Below are positions 15,876 to 24,936 of a DNA stretch of 64,000 nucleotides, piece after piece. Below the pieces are notes generated by a model. The model was not told where the DNA came from, ran no database searches, and was given only the letters and a program-made list of their open reading frames with translations. Each line of letters begins with the position of its first letter. Position 1 is the first letter of the stretch. The DNA lies in NCBI GenBank assembly GCA_035573675.1, contig DATMAB010000026.1:176501-240500 (forward strand), in the 5' to 3' direction. The DNA is from Terriglobales bacterium (GTDB lineage Bacteria > Acidobacteriota > Terriglobia > Terriglobales > Acidobacteriaceae). The translations under genes were made by a program, and so were the position numbers.

Positions 15876-16661
15876 TCAGAGCAAAGGATGGGCGGCGGCG
15901 AAGTAGGCCAGCGGCGCGCGCACCAGGGCGACGGCGGTCATGTCATCCTGCGGCGGATTGCCGCGCACGTAGACGCGCACCGCCTCCAGCGCCACACCGC
16001 ACAGTTCGGAGGCGTCGGAGAAGGGACGCGCCTGGAGCGTTTCCTTCAGGCGCTCGACGCCGAACTCTTTGCGCCCGTTGCGCGCGTCGATCAGCCCGCG
16101 CGAAGCTACCAGCAGCGCCGCGCCCGGCTCCAGTACCGAGTGCTGCGCGTCGTAGGTGGCGTGCGAAAACAGGCCCAGCGGCGGCCCGTGCGACTCCAGC
16201 AGCACCACGCCTCCGCCGTCGCGCAGCAGCCCCGGTTCATGCCCCGCGTTGATGTAAGTCAAGGTGCCCAGGCCTTCTTCATAGCAGGCGAGAAACGCGG
16301 GTGTGCAGCGAACGCCGTTCGACGACTCGATCAGGCTGCGATTGATCCCCATCAGCAGCTCGGTCAGGGCGTCGGACTGGTTCACGTCCAGCCGGTTGAA
16401 AAGTTCCGGGATGCGCGCACGATAGCGCTCCTGCACGGCCGCCGCCACGCCCAGCGCGTCGTTGCGTCGTCCTGCGATGTCCAGCAGCAGGATTATCAGC
16501 AGCCGTGGCTCGCTGGTTTCCTGCAGATCGCAGAAGTCGCCCGCCATGCGCGTCACCGCGTAGGAGACCGCCACGCTGCCCGCCTTCAACACCGGCCGCG
16601 GACTGGGCAGCGGCACCCGGACCGCCTTTTCCTCGGTCGTGGTCTGGAAAGGAAAACGCAT
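15876..16661 (-). CDS. PP2C/SpoIIE-type serine phosphatase
   Basis: This 261-residue cytosolic protein is a stand-alone RsbU/SpoIIE-like phosphatase domain. Metal-binding motifs are visible: RMAGDFCDL near residue 40, LLDIAGRR near 60, INAGHEPGLL near 136, and QDDMTAVALVR near the C-terminus. Members dephosphorylate anti-sigma antagonists in partner-switching pathways. No sensor domain, kinase or STAS gene is adjacent, so its partner is unknown. The protein is shorter than most regulators of this class, which carry N-terminal PAS, GAF or receiver domains. Confidence 0.85.
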   Translation of the reverse strand: MRFPFQTTTEEKAVRVPLPSPRPVLKAGSVAVSYAVTRMAGDFCDLQETSEPRLLIILLLDIAGRRNDALGVAAAVQERYRARIPELFNRLDVNQSDALTELLMGINRSLIESSNGVRCTPAFLACYEEGLGTLTYINAGHEPGLLRDGGGVVLLESHGPPLGLFSHATYDAQHSVLEPGAALLVASRGLIDARNGRKEFGVERLKETLQARPFSDASELCGVALEAVRVYVRGNPPQDDMTAVALVRAPLAYFAAAHPLL

Positions 16662-16749
16662 CGCTTGCGCGGGGAGCCAGTTACGTTATCACAACCGCTC
16701 TCGCGAGCGAAGTGAGGGCCAACGAGGGGAAGGGGACTTGCCCGCGCGG

Positions 16750-16793
16750 GAGCCAGCGGTCGAGAGACGAGAAACGAGAAACGCGAAACGGCT
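16750..16793 (+). repeat. Near-tandem GAGAAACG words at a gene junction
   Basis: The segment repeats GAGACGAGAAACGAGAAACG and variants between two minus-strand genes. It belongs to the junction word repeats seen elsewhere in the window. Confidence 0.5.
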
Positions 16794-16795
16794 TC

Positions 16796-18211
16796 CTACT
16801 CCCCGTAGGTCTTCTTGAGGTACTGCCCGATGTCCTCTTCCAGCCTTCCGTAGCCGGCGCGCACGGTATTGCGCAGCGCAGTTTCCGTGCTGGAGCCTTC
16901 GCCGATCCGTTCCAGCACGCGCACCACGTCGCTCATGCCGTAGGTGTCGCGGATGTAGTCCACGGCCGCCAACGATTGCAAATACGCCACCGTGGCCTGG
17001 GTCGGGGAGAAGCGCGCGAACGATCCTTCCAGCGCGTTCAGCGGGATGTGGCGCTGCGAGAGAAAGAGCTGTGCCAGCATGCGTCCGTAGGGCGCGGCGC
17101 TGCGCGGCTCCAGCGCCATGGCCACGCCTTCGTTCAGCCACACCGGGCAGCGGTTGCGCGTGATCTGGTTGATGAAGGAGTGCGCCAGCTCGTGCTTGAG
17201 CACGCGGGAGAGTTCGCCCGTCATGCGCTCCAGCCCTTCCACCGGGATGCGCAGCTTGCCGTCGTTCAGCGCCCCCATCCACGCCGGCGCCTGGGTCACG
17301 TCGCTGAACGCCTGCTCGGTATAGAGGATCACGGGGATGGTTTCGCGCGGGGCCACGCCCAGCTCGTTCACCAATGCGCTGTAATGTGCCTCGAGCGTGG
17401 CCAGGATGTCGCGCCGCAACGTCTCCGAAACCTGGCGTCCTTCGTAGCGCATGAAGAAGTGGCCGCTCTCCTGCTGGCCGTAGGTGGACTCGGCGGCCAG
17501 GTCGCGCTCCGCCTGCGCCAGATACTGCTCGACCGTGGCGCTGGGACGCAGCGCCAGCGACTTCCGCCACGCCTTCACCGCTTCTTCCGTTTTTCCGGAG
17601 TAGAACAGCGCCAGACCCAGCAAGCCGAAGGCATCCGCCGAATTCGGCGCCAGGCGGGTGGCCTGCTCGGCGCGTCCGATGGCTTCCTGATAGCGCTTCA
17701 GTTGGATCAGCACCGCCACGTAGTGCTCGAGCAGCACCGCATGTTCGGGCAGATGCGTGACCGCGCGCTCGAGATACCGCCGCGCCGTCTCCGGGCTGCC
17801 GAAGTTCAGCTCATGCTGTGCGGCGACGAAGTAGGCCGCGGCGGCCTGGTCGGGTTTCGCAGGATCGTCGAGCGCCGCGAGCGCTTCCGTGTCTACGCGT
17901 CCTTCGCGGACCACGCGCGCCAGCAGTTCATCGGCGCGCTCCACCGGCTGGCTGGGCGCAAGCACCGGCAGCTCCGCCCGCGGGGATGCCGCCGGCGGCG
18001 GCACACCGCCGGCATCGATCCGCTCCACCAGCGACTTGGCGATAGCGTAGGTGTTGTCGCCGATCTCGTACTCGATGCGGTTGCCTTTTTCGCGCACCCG
18101 GTCGGCCACGATCGAGCGTCCGTTCTTTAGCCGGATGGTCTCGGCCGCGGCCGGCATGGCCACATGGGCGCTAAAGAAACACGCAGAAAGAAGGATGACG
18201 ACGGCCCGCAC
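16796..18211 (-). CDS. Secreted TPR metallopeptidase (peptidase MA-like)
   Basis: This 471-residue precursor begins at GTG 18211 with a signal peptide (AVVILLSACFFSAHVAMPAAA). A short beta-rich domain follows (ETIRLKNGRSIVADRVREKG). The middle contains tetratricopeptide repeats, e.g. AFGLLGLALFYSGKTEEAV. The C-terminal zinc peptidase domain has HELAH with a downstream Glu in WLNEGVAMALE, the gluzincin arrangement. Location is periplasmic. The GTG start is chosen over an upstream ATG (18319) because TAGAAT lies 8 bases before it and the signal peptide then begins correctly. It is divergent from the methyltransferase gene. Confidence 0.83.
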   Translation of the reverse strand: MRAVVILLSACFFSAHVAMPAAAETIRLKNGRSIVADRVREKGNRIEYEIGDNTYAIAKSLVERIDAGGVPPPAASPRAELPVLAPSQPVERADELLARVVREGRVDTEALAALDDPAKPDQAAAAYFVAAQHELNFGSPETARRYLERAVTHLPEHAVLLEHYVAVLIQLKRYQEAIGRAEQATRLAPNSADAFGLLGLALFYSGKTEEAVKAWRKSLALRPSATVEQYLAQAERDLAAESTYGQQESGHFFMRYEGRQVSETLRRDILATLEAHYSALVNELGVAPRETIPVILYTEQAFSDVTQAPAWMGALNDGKLRIPVEGLERMTGELSRVLKHELAHSFINQITRNRCPVWLNEGVAMALEPRSAAPYGRMLAQLFLSQRHIPLNALEGSFARFSPTQATVAYLQSLAAVDYIRDTYGMSDVVRVLERIGEGSSTETALRNTVRAGYGRLEEDIGQYLKKTYGE

Positions 18212-18219
18212 AACCCGAG

Positions 18220-18225
18220 ATTCTA
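18220..18225 (-). promoter_or_regulatory. -10 box 8 bases before a GTG start
   Basis: TAGAAT (minus strand) is separated by 8 bases from the GTG at 18211 of the TPR metallopeptidase gene, with no ribosome-binding site between. This implies a leaderless transcript. Confidence 0.55.
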
Positions 18226-18358
18226 GCAGCAAGCTGGCGCGTGCCCGCCCCGTGGGCAGTGACTCGGAAGCTGCGGGTGCGCCTCCGATTTCAGGAATCG
18301 AGGTGGTGCAGGCCAGCATCTAGGCAGAGAGCGTCCACGTCACGCGGGATGAGAATCT

Positions 18359-19018
18359 ATGTCGTTGAGTCGTCAGGCGGTACAGGAACTCTATACCCAG
18401 GGGATCGACCGCTATCACTCGTTCATCTCGGCGTTCCAGTCGCCCGAGGGCATGAAAGCGTTACTGCAGTCCTCAACGCTGATGCGGCCTGGGCTACGTG
18501 TGCTTGACGCCGGCTGCGGTTTCGGCATGGCTACGTTCGCTTTGATTGAAGCGCTTCGGGCGAAGAGCCTCGATTATCAGCGTATCGATGCATTCGACCT
18601 GACGCCGGCGATGCTGCTGCGCTTTCGCAGAGAACTGGAAGCCCGGGACATCGCCGGAGTACAGCTTCGTCAAGCCGATGTCCTCGCCCTCGACACGCTG
18701 CCAGCCACCTGGACAGACTACGATCTGATCCTGTCCGCTTCCATGCTCGAATACTTGCCGAGGCTCGAGCTCCCGCGCGCGCTGGAGGCATTGCGGGCGC
18801 GGCTGGCCCCAGACGGCCACCTGCTGGTTGTAATCACCTGCAAGACCCCGGAAACGAAAGTTTTCATCGAGTGGTTGTGGGGCGCTGAACGCTATGGCAA
18901 ACAAGAACTGCACCATGCCTTCGAGCAGGCTGGGTTCCAGAATCTCACCTTCCGGCGGTTTCCCTGGCGTTTTGCCTGGTTGAACCGCGCGAACTACGTT
19001 ATCGAGGCACGTCGGTGA
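18359..19018 (+). CDS. Class I SAM-dependent methyltransferase
   Basis: This 219-residue cytosolic enzyme has the Rossmann-fold SAM site VLDAGCGFGMATFALIEAL (about residues 48-66). Also seen are an acidic loop (DAFDLTPAML), a motif II-like segment (DLILSASMLEYLP), and the LAPDGHLLVVI strand. The substrate cannot be predicted; small-molecule or lipid methyltransferases are closest in general pattern. It is monocistronic between two divergently or independently transcribed peptidase genes. Confidence 0.85.
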   Translation: MSLSRQAVQELYTQGIDRYHSFISAFQSPEGMKALLQSSTLMRPGLRVLDAGCGFGMATFALIEALRAKSLDYQRIDAFDLTPAMLLRFRRELEARDIAGVQLRQADVLALDTLPATWTDYDLILSASMLEYLPRLELPRALEALRARLAPDGHLLVVITCKTPETKVFIEWLWGAERYGKQELHHAFEQAGFQNLTFRRFPWRFAWLNRANYVIEARR

Positions 19019-19147
19019 GCCAATAAGACCGCCACTGCAGGGCCTTGTACGGCTCCGCCGAATTGCACCCCGGCTGCAGGCACGTATGTGGTTGAAGGTG
19101 ACAACCACCCGTCCGACCGGGCATCCTACTGGTAGGCAGAGGCGGCC

Positions 19148-21670
19148 TTGACCGTGTCCGGGACCTCCCGATTCGTCCGATGGGTCTCCATCCTTATCTT
19201 TATCCTTACTTCTGCCGCTGCCCAGGATCAGCCTGGTCTGCCACCCGCGCCCGCCTTGCCGCCCGGACCCCTGACGGCGCTCTACCTCCGCCTGCGCTCG
19301 GTCGGCCTGGATGCCGCCCGCGTCTACACCGTGCGCGACGCCGTGCTCGACCGCGACGGCGTGCAGTTCATCTTCGACGACGGCACCATCGCCTTCACCG
19401 AAGCCGTGGACGGCCGCATCACCGGGGCGTTCTTCGAGGGCGATGGGGAAATGCTGCTCTCGCCGCCCGACCAGGTGGAGCGCGCTTCGCTGGCCCGCTT
19501 CACTGGTTCTCCGATTCTCACTGAAAAATTCTCCAGCGCCTATCTGCGCTTCACCGACGATGTCTTCCGCGAACTCCAGCCCTATCTGTGGCAGGCCGAG
19601 GGCGCCGAGAGCGAGGACTTCGTCCGCCGCTGGGATCCGGTGGCCCGCACGCTTGCCGAGCCCGACGCGCTGCGGGTGCTTCTCAGCTACGCCAACCAGC
19701 CGCCACGCCCGCTCGACGGCGCTTCCGATGAGAGTCCGGAGGCCGCTTCCCGCATGCTCCACGCCCGCATCACCGGCGAGGCGCTGGGCACCTTCGAGGT
19801 GCGCATCGACGCGCTGCTGGGCGAGAGCGTCGCCGCCGGCCAGATCGCCTGGCGCGAAGGTGTTGCCTACTACGACCTCTGGACATCGTTCCCCGGCCGC
19901 AGCCGCCGCACCTCGGCCACCGGCCGCGAGGTGGATTCCAGCTTCGCTCCCGAAGTGGAAGTGTGGGTTTCGGCCTATCGCATTCGCGCCGAAGTGAAGC
20001 CGCCCACGCGCCTGGAAGCCGAAGCCGAACTCGATCTGGAAGTCCGTGGCGCCGGCCGCCGTTTGCTCGGCTTCGAGCTTTCCCGAAACCTGAGAGTCGA
20101 GTCAGTCACCGCCGACGGCCGGCCGCTCGAAGTCATCCAGAACGAAGCCCTGCGCGGCAGCGAGCTGGCGCGCCGCGGCAACGACCTGGTGGCCGTCATC
20201 TTCCCGCAAGCGATTCCGGTCGGACGCAAGCTCACCCTGCGTTTTCGCTACGGAGGCGACGTGCTCCTGGATGCCGGCGGCGGATTGCTCTACGTCGGCG
20301 CTCGCGGCACCTGGTTTCCCAACCGCGGCTTGGCCATGGCCGACTACGACCTGCAATTCCGCTACCCGGAAGACTGGACGCTGGTGGCCACGGGCCGTCG
20401 CGTCTCGCTCGAAACCAAGGACGGCTTCACAGTTTCGCGCTGGGTATCCGACCGGCCCATTCCGTTGGCCGGGTTCAATCTCGGCCGCTACGAGAGCGCG
20501 CGCGCTGAGGCCTCGGGCGCGGTCATCGAAACCTACGCTGCGCGCAGCGTGGAAGATGCCTTTCCACACTCGAGCATGTTGATCCAGCCGCCGGGCGGCG
20601 ACCCCCGGCTCATCAACCTGCCGCGCACGCCGATGGCGGTACCCGCGGCCCGCCCGCAGCCGGCGCGCTACGCGCAGGAACTCGCCGACCGCACCGCCCG
20701 CTCCCTCGACTTCCTTTCGCAGCGCCTGGGGCCGTTCCCCTACCGGCAGCTTTCCATCACCCAGATGCCGGGACGCGACAGCCAGGGCTGGCCCGGCCTC
20801 ATCTTCCTCTCCAGTTACGCCTTTCTCACCCCGGAAGAACGCACGCGGGCCGGGCTCGGCGCCGTGGACAACATCCGCTTCGGACACGTCACTCCGGCCC
20901 ACGAAACGGCTCACCAGTGGTGGGGCGACCTCATCCTGTGGCGCACGTACCGCGACCAGTGGGTCGTGGAGTCGCTCTCCAACTACCTCGCGCTACTCGA
21001 GCTGGAAGAACAGAAGCCCGATGAGTTCCGCAAGCTGATGGATTCCTACCGCGACGAGCTGTTGCGCAAGTCGGCCAGCGGTGCGCCTTACATCGAAGCC
21101 GGACCCGTCACCCTGGGCCTGCGGCTCTCTTCCTCCAGGTTTCCCGACGGGTACGACGTGGTGGCCTATGGCCGCGGCACCTGGCTCTTCCACATGCTGC
21201 GTCACCTGTTGCGCGACCCCGCCGGCGGCCGCGATGCCGACGCCGTCTTTTTCCAGGTGCTGCGCCGGCTGCGCGAACGCCACCAGGGCCGTGACCTCTC
21301 CACCGCCGACCTGCAGCAGGCCTTCGAGGAAGTCGTGCCGCCCTCACTGCGCATCGAGGGCCAGGCGTCGCTCGACTGGTTCTTCGAGGGTTGGGTGCGC
21401 GGCACGGCCGTCCCGCGAATCGAGCTGGCCGATGTCCGGTTCGAGCGCCGCGGTGCGAAGAGCGTTGCCGTCGGCCGGCTCATCCAGAAGGACGCGCCCG
21501 ACCAGCTCATCACGTCCGTGCCCGTCTATGCGCAACCCGTCCGCGGCGCACCGGTGTTCCTGGGCCGCGTCTTCGCCGATGGCCCCGAGACCGAGTTTCG
21601 CCTTCCCGTCTCCGCCGGCGTCACTCGCTTGCTGCTCGACCCGCACTTCACTCTTCTGCGCCGGCCGTAG
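19148..21670 (+). CDS. Secreted M1-like (gluzincin) aminopeptidase-family protein
   Basis: The 840-residue precursor has a signal peptide (WVSILIFILTSAAA) and a long N-terminal beta-rich region. The M1 catalytic domain has the zinc site HETAHQWWGD, with the third ligand in QWVVESLSNYLALLELEE, spaced as in M1 enzymes. The usual GxMEN substrate-binding motif is absent; the equivalent segment reads SITQMPGRDSQGWPG. Exopeptidase specificity is therefore doubtful. The C-terminal region ends in a beta-domain. The start is TTG 19148 or GTG 19154, and only a weak AGAGG is upstream. Confidence 0.85.
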   Translation: MTVSGTSRFVRWVSILIFILTSAAAQDQPGLPPAPALPPGPLTALYLRLRSVGLDAARVYTVRDAVLDRDGVQFIFDDGTIAFTEAVDGRITGAFFEGDGEMLLSPPDQVERASLARFTGSPILTEKFSSAYLRFTDDVFRELQPYLWQAEGAESEDFVRRWDPVARTLAEPDALRVLLSYANQPPRPLDGASDESPEAASRMLHARITGEALGTFEVRIDALLGESVAAGQIAWREGVAYYDLWTSFPGRSRRTSATGREVDSSFAPEVEVWVSAYRIRAEVKPPTRLEAEAELDLEVRGAGRRLLGFELSRNLRVESVTADGRPLEVIQNEALRGSELARRGNDLVAVIFPQAIPVGRKLTLRFRYGGDVLLDAGGGLLYVGARGTWFPNRGLAMADYDLQFRYPEDWTLVATGRRVSLETKDGFTVSRWVSDRPIPLAGFNLGRYESARAEASGAVIETYAARSVEDAFPHSSMLIQPPGGDPRLINLPRTPMAVPAARPQPARYAQELADRTARSLDFLSQRLGPFPYRQLSITQMPGRDSQGWPGLIFLSSYAFLTPEERTRAGLGAVDNIRFGHVTPAHETAHQWWGDLILWRTYRDQWVVESLSNYLALLELEEQKPDEFRKLMDSYRDELLRKSASGAPYIEAGPVTLGLRLSSSRFPDGYDVVAYGRGTWLFHMLRHLLRDPAGGRDADAVFFQVLRRLRERHQGRDLSTADLQQAFEEVVPPSLRIEGQASLDWFFEGWVRGTAVPRIELADVRFERRGAKSVAVGRLIQKDAPDQLITSVPVYAQPVRGAPVFLGRVFADGPETEFRLPVSAGVTRLLLDPHFTLLRRP

Positions 21671-21837
21671 AAATCCGCGTCGAACCCGGATTCATTCCTC
21701 TCCGCCGAGGTGGTCGAATGGGTGAGGACGGCGAATGCCGAATATCAAGAGTCGCGCTTAGCGGGTTAGTTAATGGTCTTGGCCGCGATTGGAGACGGCG
21801 TGGCTTCCGCCGCGCCGACAGGCGGCCTCTCTTTGAC

Positions 21838-21861
21838 CTTCGCGGGCTTCAGCCCGCGAAG
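21838..21861. terminator. Perfect 11-bp hairpin between convergent genes
   Basis: CTTCGCGGGCT (21838-21848) and AGCCCGCGAAG (21851-21861) form a perfect stem with a 2-base loop between the convergent M1-peptidase and DUF1697 genes. A T run follows at 21873 on the plus strand, 11 bases away. It may act as a terminator in both directions, or be a relative of the GGCTTTAGCC repeat. Confidence 0.5.
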
Positions 21862-21890
21862 AACGCGGAAGCACTTTTTCATGAGCCGGC

Positions 21891-22427
21891 CTAGCCCTCC
21901 TTGTCCTCACTCTTCAGAATGCGCACGACGGCGATGATGGTGTTCCAGTTCCGTGTGGTCGCGGGCACCCCGAACAGTTTGTCGATCTGGCCCAGATAAC
22001 CGATCGTTTTCATGTGGCGGCGGTACACGCCGAAAACGAATCGGTTGTTCGACGCGATCAATCGCACCAGCCACTTCCCGCGGGGCGGAAGCGTGAATGG
22101 AATGGAGGCCGGGCCGCGGCCTGCTTTCGACAGGACGCTCACGAACCGAACCACATCGGGACGTGTGGCCTCGGTTCCAAAGGGATTCTCCCTCTCCAGC
22201 CGGAGAAGATCGCGACCGCTGCAGAGCATCACCTCTGTTTCGAACGGCAGCTTCCGGAGCAGCTCGGCACGGAACTTTGCCTGCGACCCTGGTCTCCGAA
22301 CGACAAACGTGCCGGCCGCACCCACATTCACCACCCCATAGCGGCTCAGTTCTCGGGCCAGGAGGCTGGGGCGAAACCTCCTGTGCCCGCCCACATTGAC
22401 GCCCCGAAAGAAGACCACGAGAGCCAT
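21891..22427 (-). CDS. DUF1697 family protein
   Basis: This 178-residue cytosolic protein matches the DUF1697 pattern: an N-terminal VVFFRGVNVGGHRRF, then LSRYGVVNVGAAGTFVV. This family has no established function. ATG 22427 is chosen because the sequence from there begins like the family and because TATAAT lies 7 bases upstream. Upstream in-frame Met at 22466 would add a Pro-rich non-conserved tail. It converges with the M1 peptidase gene. Confidence 0.82.
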   Translation of the reverse strand: MALVVFFRGVNVGGHRRFRPSLLARELSRYGVVNVGAAGTFVVRRPGSQAKFRAELLRKLPFETEVMLCSGRDLLRLERENPFGTEATRPDVVRFVSVLSKAGRGPASIPFTLPPRGKWLVRLIASNNRFVFGVYRRHMKTIGYLGQIDKLFGVPATTRNWNTIIAVVRILKSEDKEG

Positions 22428-22434
22428 GGGCGGG

Positions 22435-22440
22435 ATTATA
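22435..22440 (-). promoter_or_regulatory. Perfect -10 box 7 bases before the DUF1697 start
   Basis: TATAAT (minus strand) is followed by 7 bases and the ATG at 22427. The transcript would be leaderless or have a leader of at most a base or two. Confidence 0.6.
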
Positions 22441-22611
22441 GGGAAAGGGGCGCGAGGGCGCGCCATTCGAGAGCGTCAAGCTGCGGTGCTCGCGCCCTTC
22501 GGCGCTGGAATCGATTGCGGTTGGAGTTCAGCGTGCACCTGCGCCGGCCTTGGAATTTGTTCCCGCGGCGGCTCCGCCGTACCTCGCCGCCTGCCGCCGC
22601 GCCGCTTCCGC

Positions 22612-22617
22612 TATAAT
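22612..22617 (+). promoter_or_regulatory. -10 box for tRNA-Ser
   Basis: TATAAT lies 41 bases upstream of the mature tRNA 5' end; the -35 region is GC-rich and shows no clear hexamer. Confidence 0.55.
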
Positions 22618-22658
22618 CGTTGCAGGTCGAATCGCCCGCCTGTGATTCGTATCTCTCC

Positions 22659-22752
22659 GGAGAGGTGGCCGAGTGGCTGAAGGCGGCGGTTTGCTAAACC
22701 GTTATAGGGGCCAAAACCTCTATCAAGGGTTCGAATCCCTTCCTCTCCGCCA
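22659..22752 (+). tRNA. tRNA-Ser(GCT)
   Basis: The acceptor stem GGAGAGG (22659-22665) pairs with CCTCTCC (22742-22748), followed by G and an encoded CCA (22750-22752). The anticodon loop TTGCTAA (22691-22697) gives anticodon GCT, reading AGC and AGU. A long variable arm and a GGTTCGAATCC T-loop are present, as expected for a class II tRNA. Confidence 0.96.
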
Positions 22753-22870
22753 GCGAGTCTGCAGCGTTCTGTCTCCCCAGCAGGGCCGCGACCGAGCGGC
22801 GAATCGCTGCATCGATATCGTGTCTGCAAAGCCGGGCGCGTTTGCGCTGAAGGCGGTGAGGGGAGGACCC

Positions 22871-23482
22871 ATGGAACACGATGGAATCGGCATTGTCGTC
22901 ATTCGCGGCAGCGTTCGGCCGAACAACTACACCACGATGGCGGCGGCGCTGGTGGTGGACGAACTGCAGAGGGAGCCGCGAGTCAGAGTGGAAGTGATCG
23001 ACCCGGCCGCGCTTTCGCTTCCGCTGCCGGGGACGAATCCAGACGCGAGCGGAACAAAGGTCCTGCAACAAAAGGTCGCAGCGGCAACGGGTGTGGTTCT
23101 GGCTACGCCGGAATACCACGGCAGCTTCAGCAGCGTGATGAAGCTGGTGATCGAGAACCTGGGTTTTCCCTCGGTGCTGGCCGGCAAGCCGGTGGCGCTG
23201 CTAGGCGTGGCGGCGGGGGCGATCGGCGCCATCAAGTCGCTGGAGCAACTGCGCGGCGTGGTGTCGCACATCGGCGCTCTCCCGTTGCCGCTTGCCGTCT
23301 CGGTAGCGAACGTGCAGAAAGTGTTTGCCGCCGACGGCCGCTGTCTCGATCCTGCGATGGAGAAGCTGGTGCGAAGCGTGGGCCTCAATCTTCTCGATTA
23401 CATCCGGCAGAACCTCTGTCCGAGGATCACGCTGGAGCGCATCCTGCGGGAAGGGCCTTCCGCGCTGGCGGCTGCCGGCTGA
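22871..23482 (+). CDS. NAD(P)H-dependent FMN reductase family protein
   Basis: This 203-residue flavodoxin-fold protein starts with a phosphate-binding loop region (VIRGSVRPNNYTTMAAAL). It also carries the family hallmark ATPEYHGSFSSVMKLVIENL, which binds the FMN isoalloxazine ring. Such enzymes reduce FMN, quinones, azo dyes or chromate with NAD(P)H in the cytosol. GGGAGG precedes the ATG at 22871 at proper spacing, so this start is preferred over earlier in-frame codons. It follows tRNA-Ser by 118 bases and converges with the MFS gene. Confidence 0.87.
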   Translation: MEHDGIGIVVIRGSVRPNNYTTMAAALVVDELQREPRVRVEVIDPAALSLPLPGTNPDASGTKVLQQKVAAATGVVLATPEYHGSFSSVMKLVIENLGFPSVLAGKPVALLGVAAGAIGAIKSLEQLRGVVSHIGALPLPLAVSVANVQKVFAADGRCLDPAMEKLVRSVGLNLLDYIRQNLCPRITLERILREGPSALAAAG

Positions 23483-23525
23483 AGGACAAGTACGTGGGCA
23501 ACGCGTTGCACGAAGCACCAGCCGC

Positions 23526-24860
23526 TCACGCCAGCGGCGGTCCCTCGGGCGGGACCACGGCGGCTTCGCCGGCGATCGCCATTGTTGGACGCTTCCATGC
23601 CCGCTGTGCCAGGGCCCACAGCGCCGCGGCCATCCACGCAACCACGCCGATCGCCAGGGCCACGTGCGGCAGGGCGACGCCGCGATCGATGAACCGGCCG
23701 GCCAGCCATGCGCCCGTGCCGATGGCGAAAAAGGCAAAGCCCAGCTCGGCGGCGAAAACCCGTCCGCGAAAGCGGTCCTCGACGTTCAATTGCAGCAGCG
23801 TGGTCGAGAACACCCACACCACGCTCGCGCCCACGTGTCCCAGGGCGACCGCGGCGCAGGCCAGGGGCAGGTTCGGAGCGCGGCTGAGCAGCGCGTAGCC
23901 CAAGCCCGCCAGCGCCAGCCCGGCGACGATCCCCAACCGCAGGCGCGGTTGCTTCTGTTGCGCCCAGGGGGCCACCGCCAACGGTCCGATCAGCGCTCCC
24001 ACGCCGCGCGCCCCCAGCAGCAGGCTCATGGACAGCATTGCGCCGCGTTCCACATCGAGCCCGTATCCGTGCAGTGGGAACATGCGGCGTCCCATCACCG
24101 GGAAGAGCACCCAGCTTGCGCCCACGATGCCCAGCCCGGACTTGACAAACAAGGTCGTCGCCAGACGTGCGTCGCCGCGCACGTAACGGATGCCCTCGGC
24201 GATGGGCGTGAAGTCCACCAGGTCGCGCAAGCGGAAGGGCGGATGGCCCTCCGTGTGCGGCTCCGCGAAGCGCATGCGCGCAATCAGCCACGCCGAAACC
24301 AGGAACGAAGCGCCGTTCAGGATGAAGACGGCATCGCGTCCCAGGGCGGCGGCCACCAGTCCGCCCAAGGTCGAGCCCATGGCCAGATTGAAGGACCAGG
24401 TGGTGGCGGAAAGCGTGTTGGCCACGATGATCTCCGGCCGCCGCACGAGGTTGGGAATCACCGACGTTCGTGCCGGCTCGAACATGGCCGCCATCATGCT
24501 CTCCAGCGCCAGCAGCGGATACACCAGCGTCACCATCTCGCGACTGCGCACCAGCAGCATCACCAGCACCACGGCGGCGCGCACCAGGTCGGAGGCGATC
24601 ATCACCTGCCGCCGCGGCAAGCGGTCGTTCACCACTCCCGAGGTCGGGCCGAACAGCGTCTGCGGAAATACCTGCAGGACCAGCGCCAGCGCCACCGACT
24701 CGGCGCGCCCGGTGAATTCGAGCAGCAAGCTGTACACCGCCAGGGCGTAGAACCAGTCGCCCATCTCGCTGACGATCTGCGCCAGCCACAGGCGGCGGAA
24801 GTTGGCGTTGTGGCGCGCCAGGCGCCAGTAGGTGGCAACGGAAATGCGTTCATGCGACAT
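23526..24860 (-). CDS. MFS transporter, exporter-like
   Basis: This 444-residue inner-membrane protein has about 12 hydrophobic segments. The pattern fits the MFS_3 (EntS-like) exporter group: an N-terminal FRRLWLAQIVSEMGDWFYAL, and the loop-2 motif GVVNDRLPRRQVM resembling GxLaDrxxRr. The C-terminal half has FRGRVFAAELGFAFFAIGTG. Likely role is drug, siderophore or metabolite export by proton antiport; the substrate is not predictable. It converges with the FMN reductase gene. Confidence 0.87.
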   Translation of the reverse strand: MSHERISVATYWRLARHNANFRRLWLAQIVSEMGDWFYALAVYSLLLEFTGRAESVALALVLQVFPQTLFGPTSGVVNDRLPRRQVMIASDLVRAAVVLVMLLVRSREMVTLVYPLLALESMMAAMFEPARTSVIPNLVRRPEIIVANTLSATTWSFNLAMGSTLGGLVAAALGRDAVFILNGASFLVSAWLIARMRFAEPHTEGHPPFRLRDLVDFTPIAEGIRYVRGDARLATTLFVKSGLGIVGASWVLFPVMGRRMFPLHGYGLDVERGAMLSMSLLLGARGVGALIGPLAVAPWAQQKQPRLRLGIVAGLALAGLGYALLSRAPNLPLACAAVALGHVGASVVWVFSTTLLQLNVEDRFRGRVFAAELGFAFFAIGTGAWLAGRFIDRGVALPHVALAIGVVAWMAAALWALAQRAWKRPTMAIAGEAAVVPPEGPPLA

Positions 24861-24936
24861 GGAGCAAAACCAGGCACTGCCGCATCGATTGTAAATGCCG
24901 GAGGAATCGTCCCGGTCGCGTTAGGAGGACGTCGTG

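Noticed and set aside
21705-21790. Complete tRNA gene
   Set aside because: The 5' part resembles tRNA-Ser, but no 7-base anticodon loop, acceptor pairing or T-arm can be formed.
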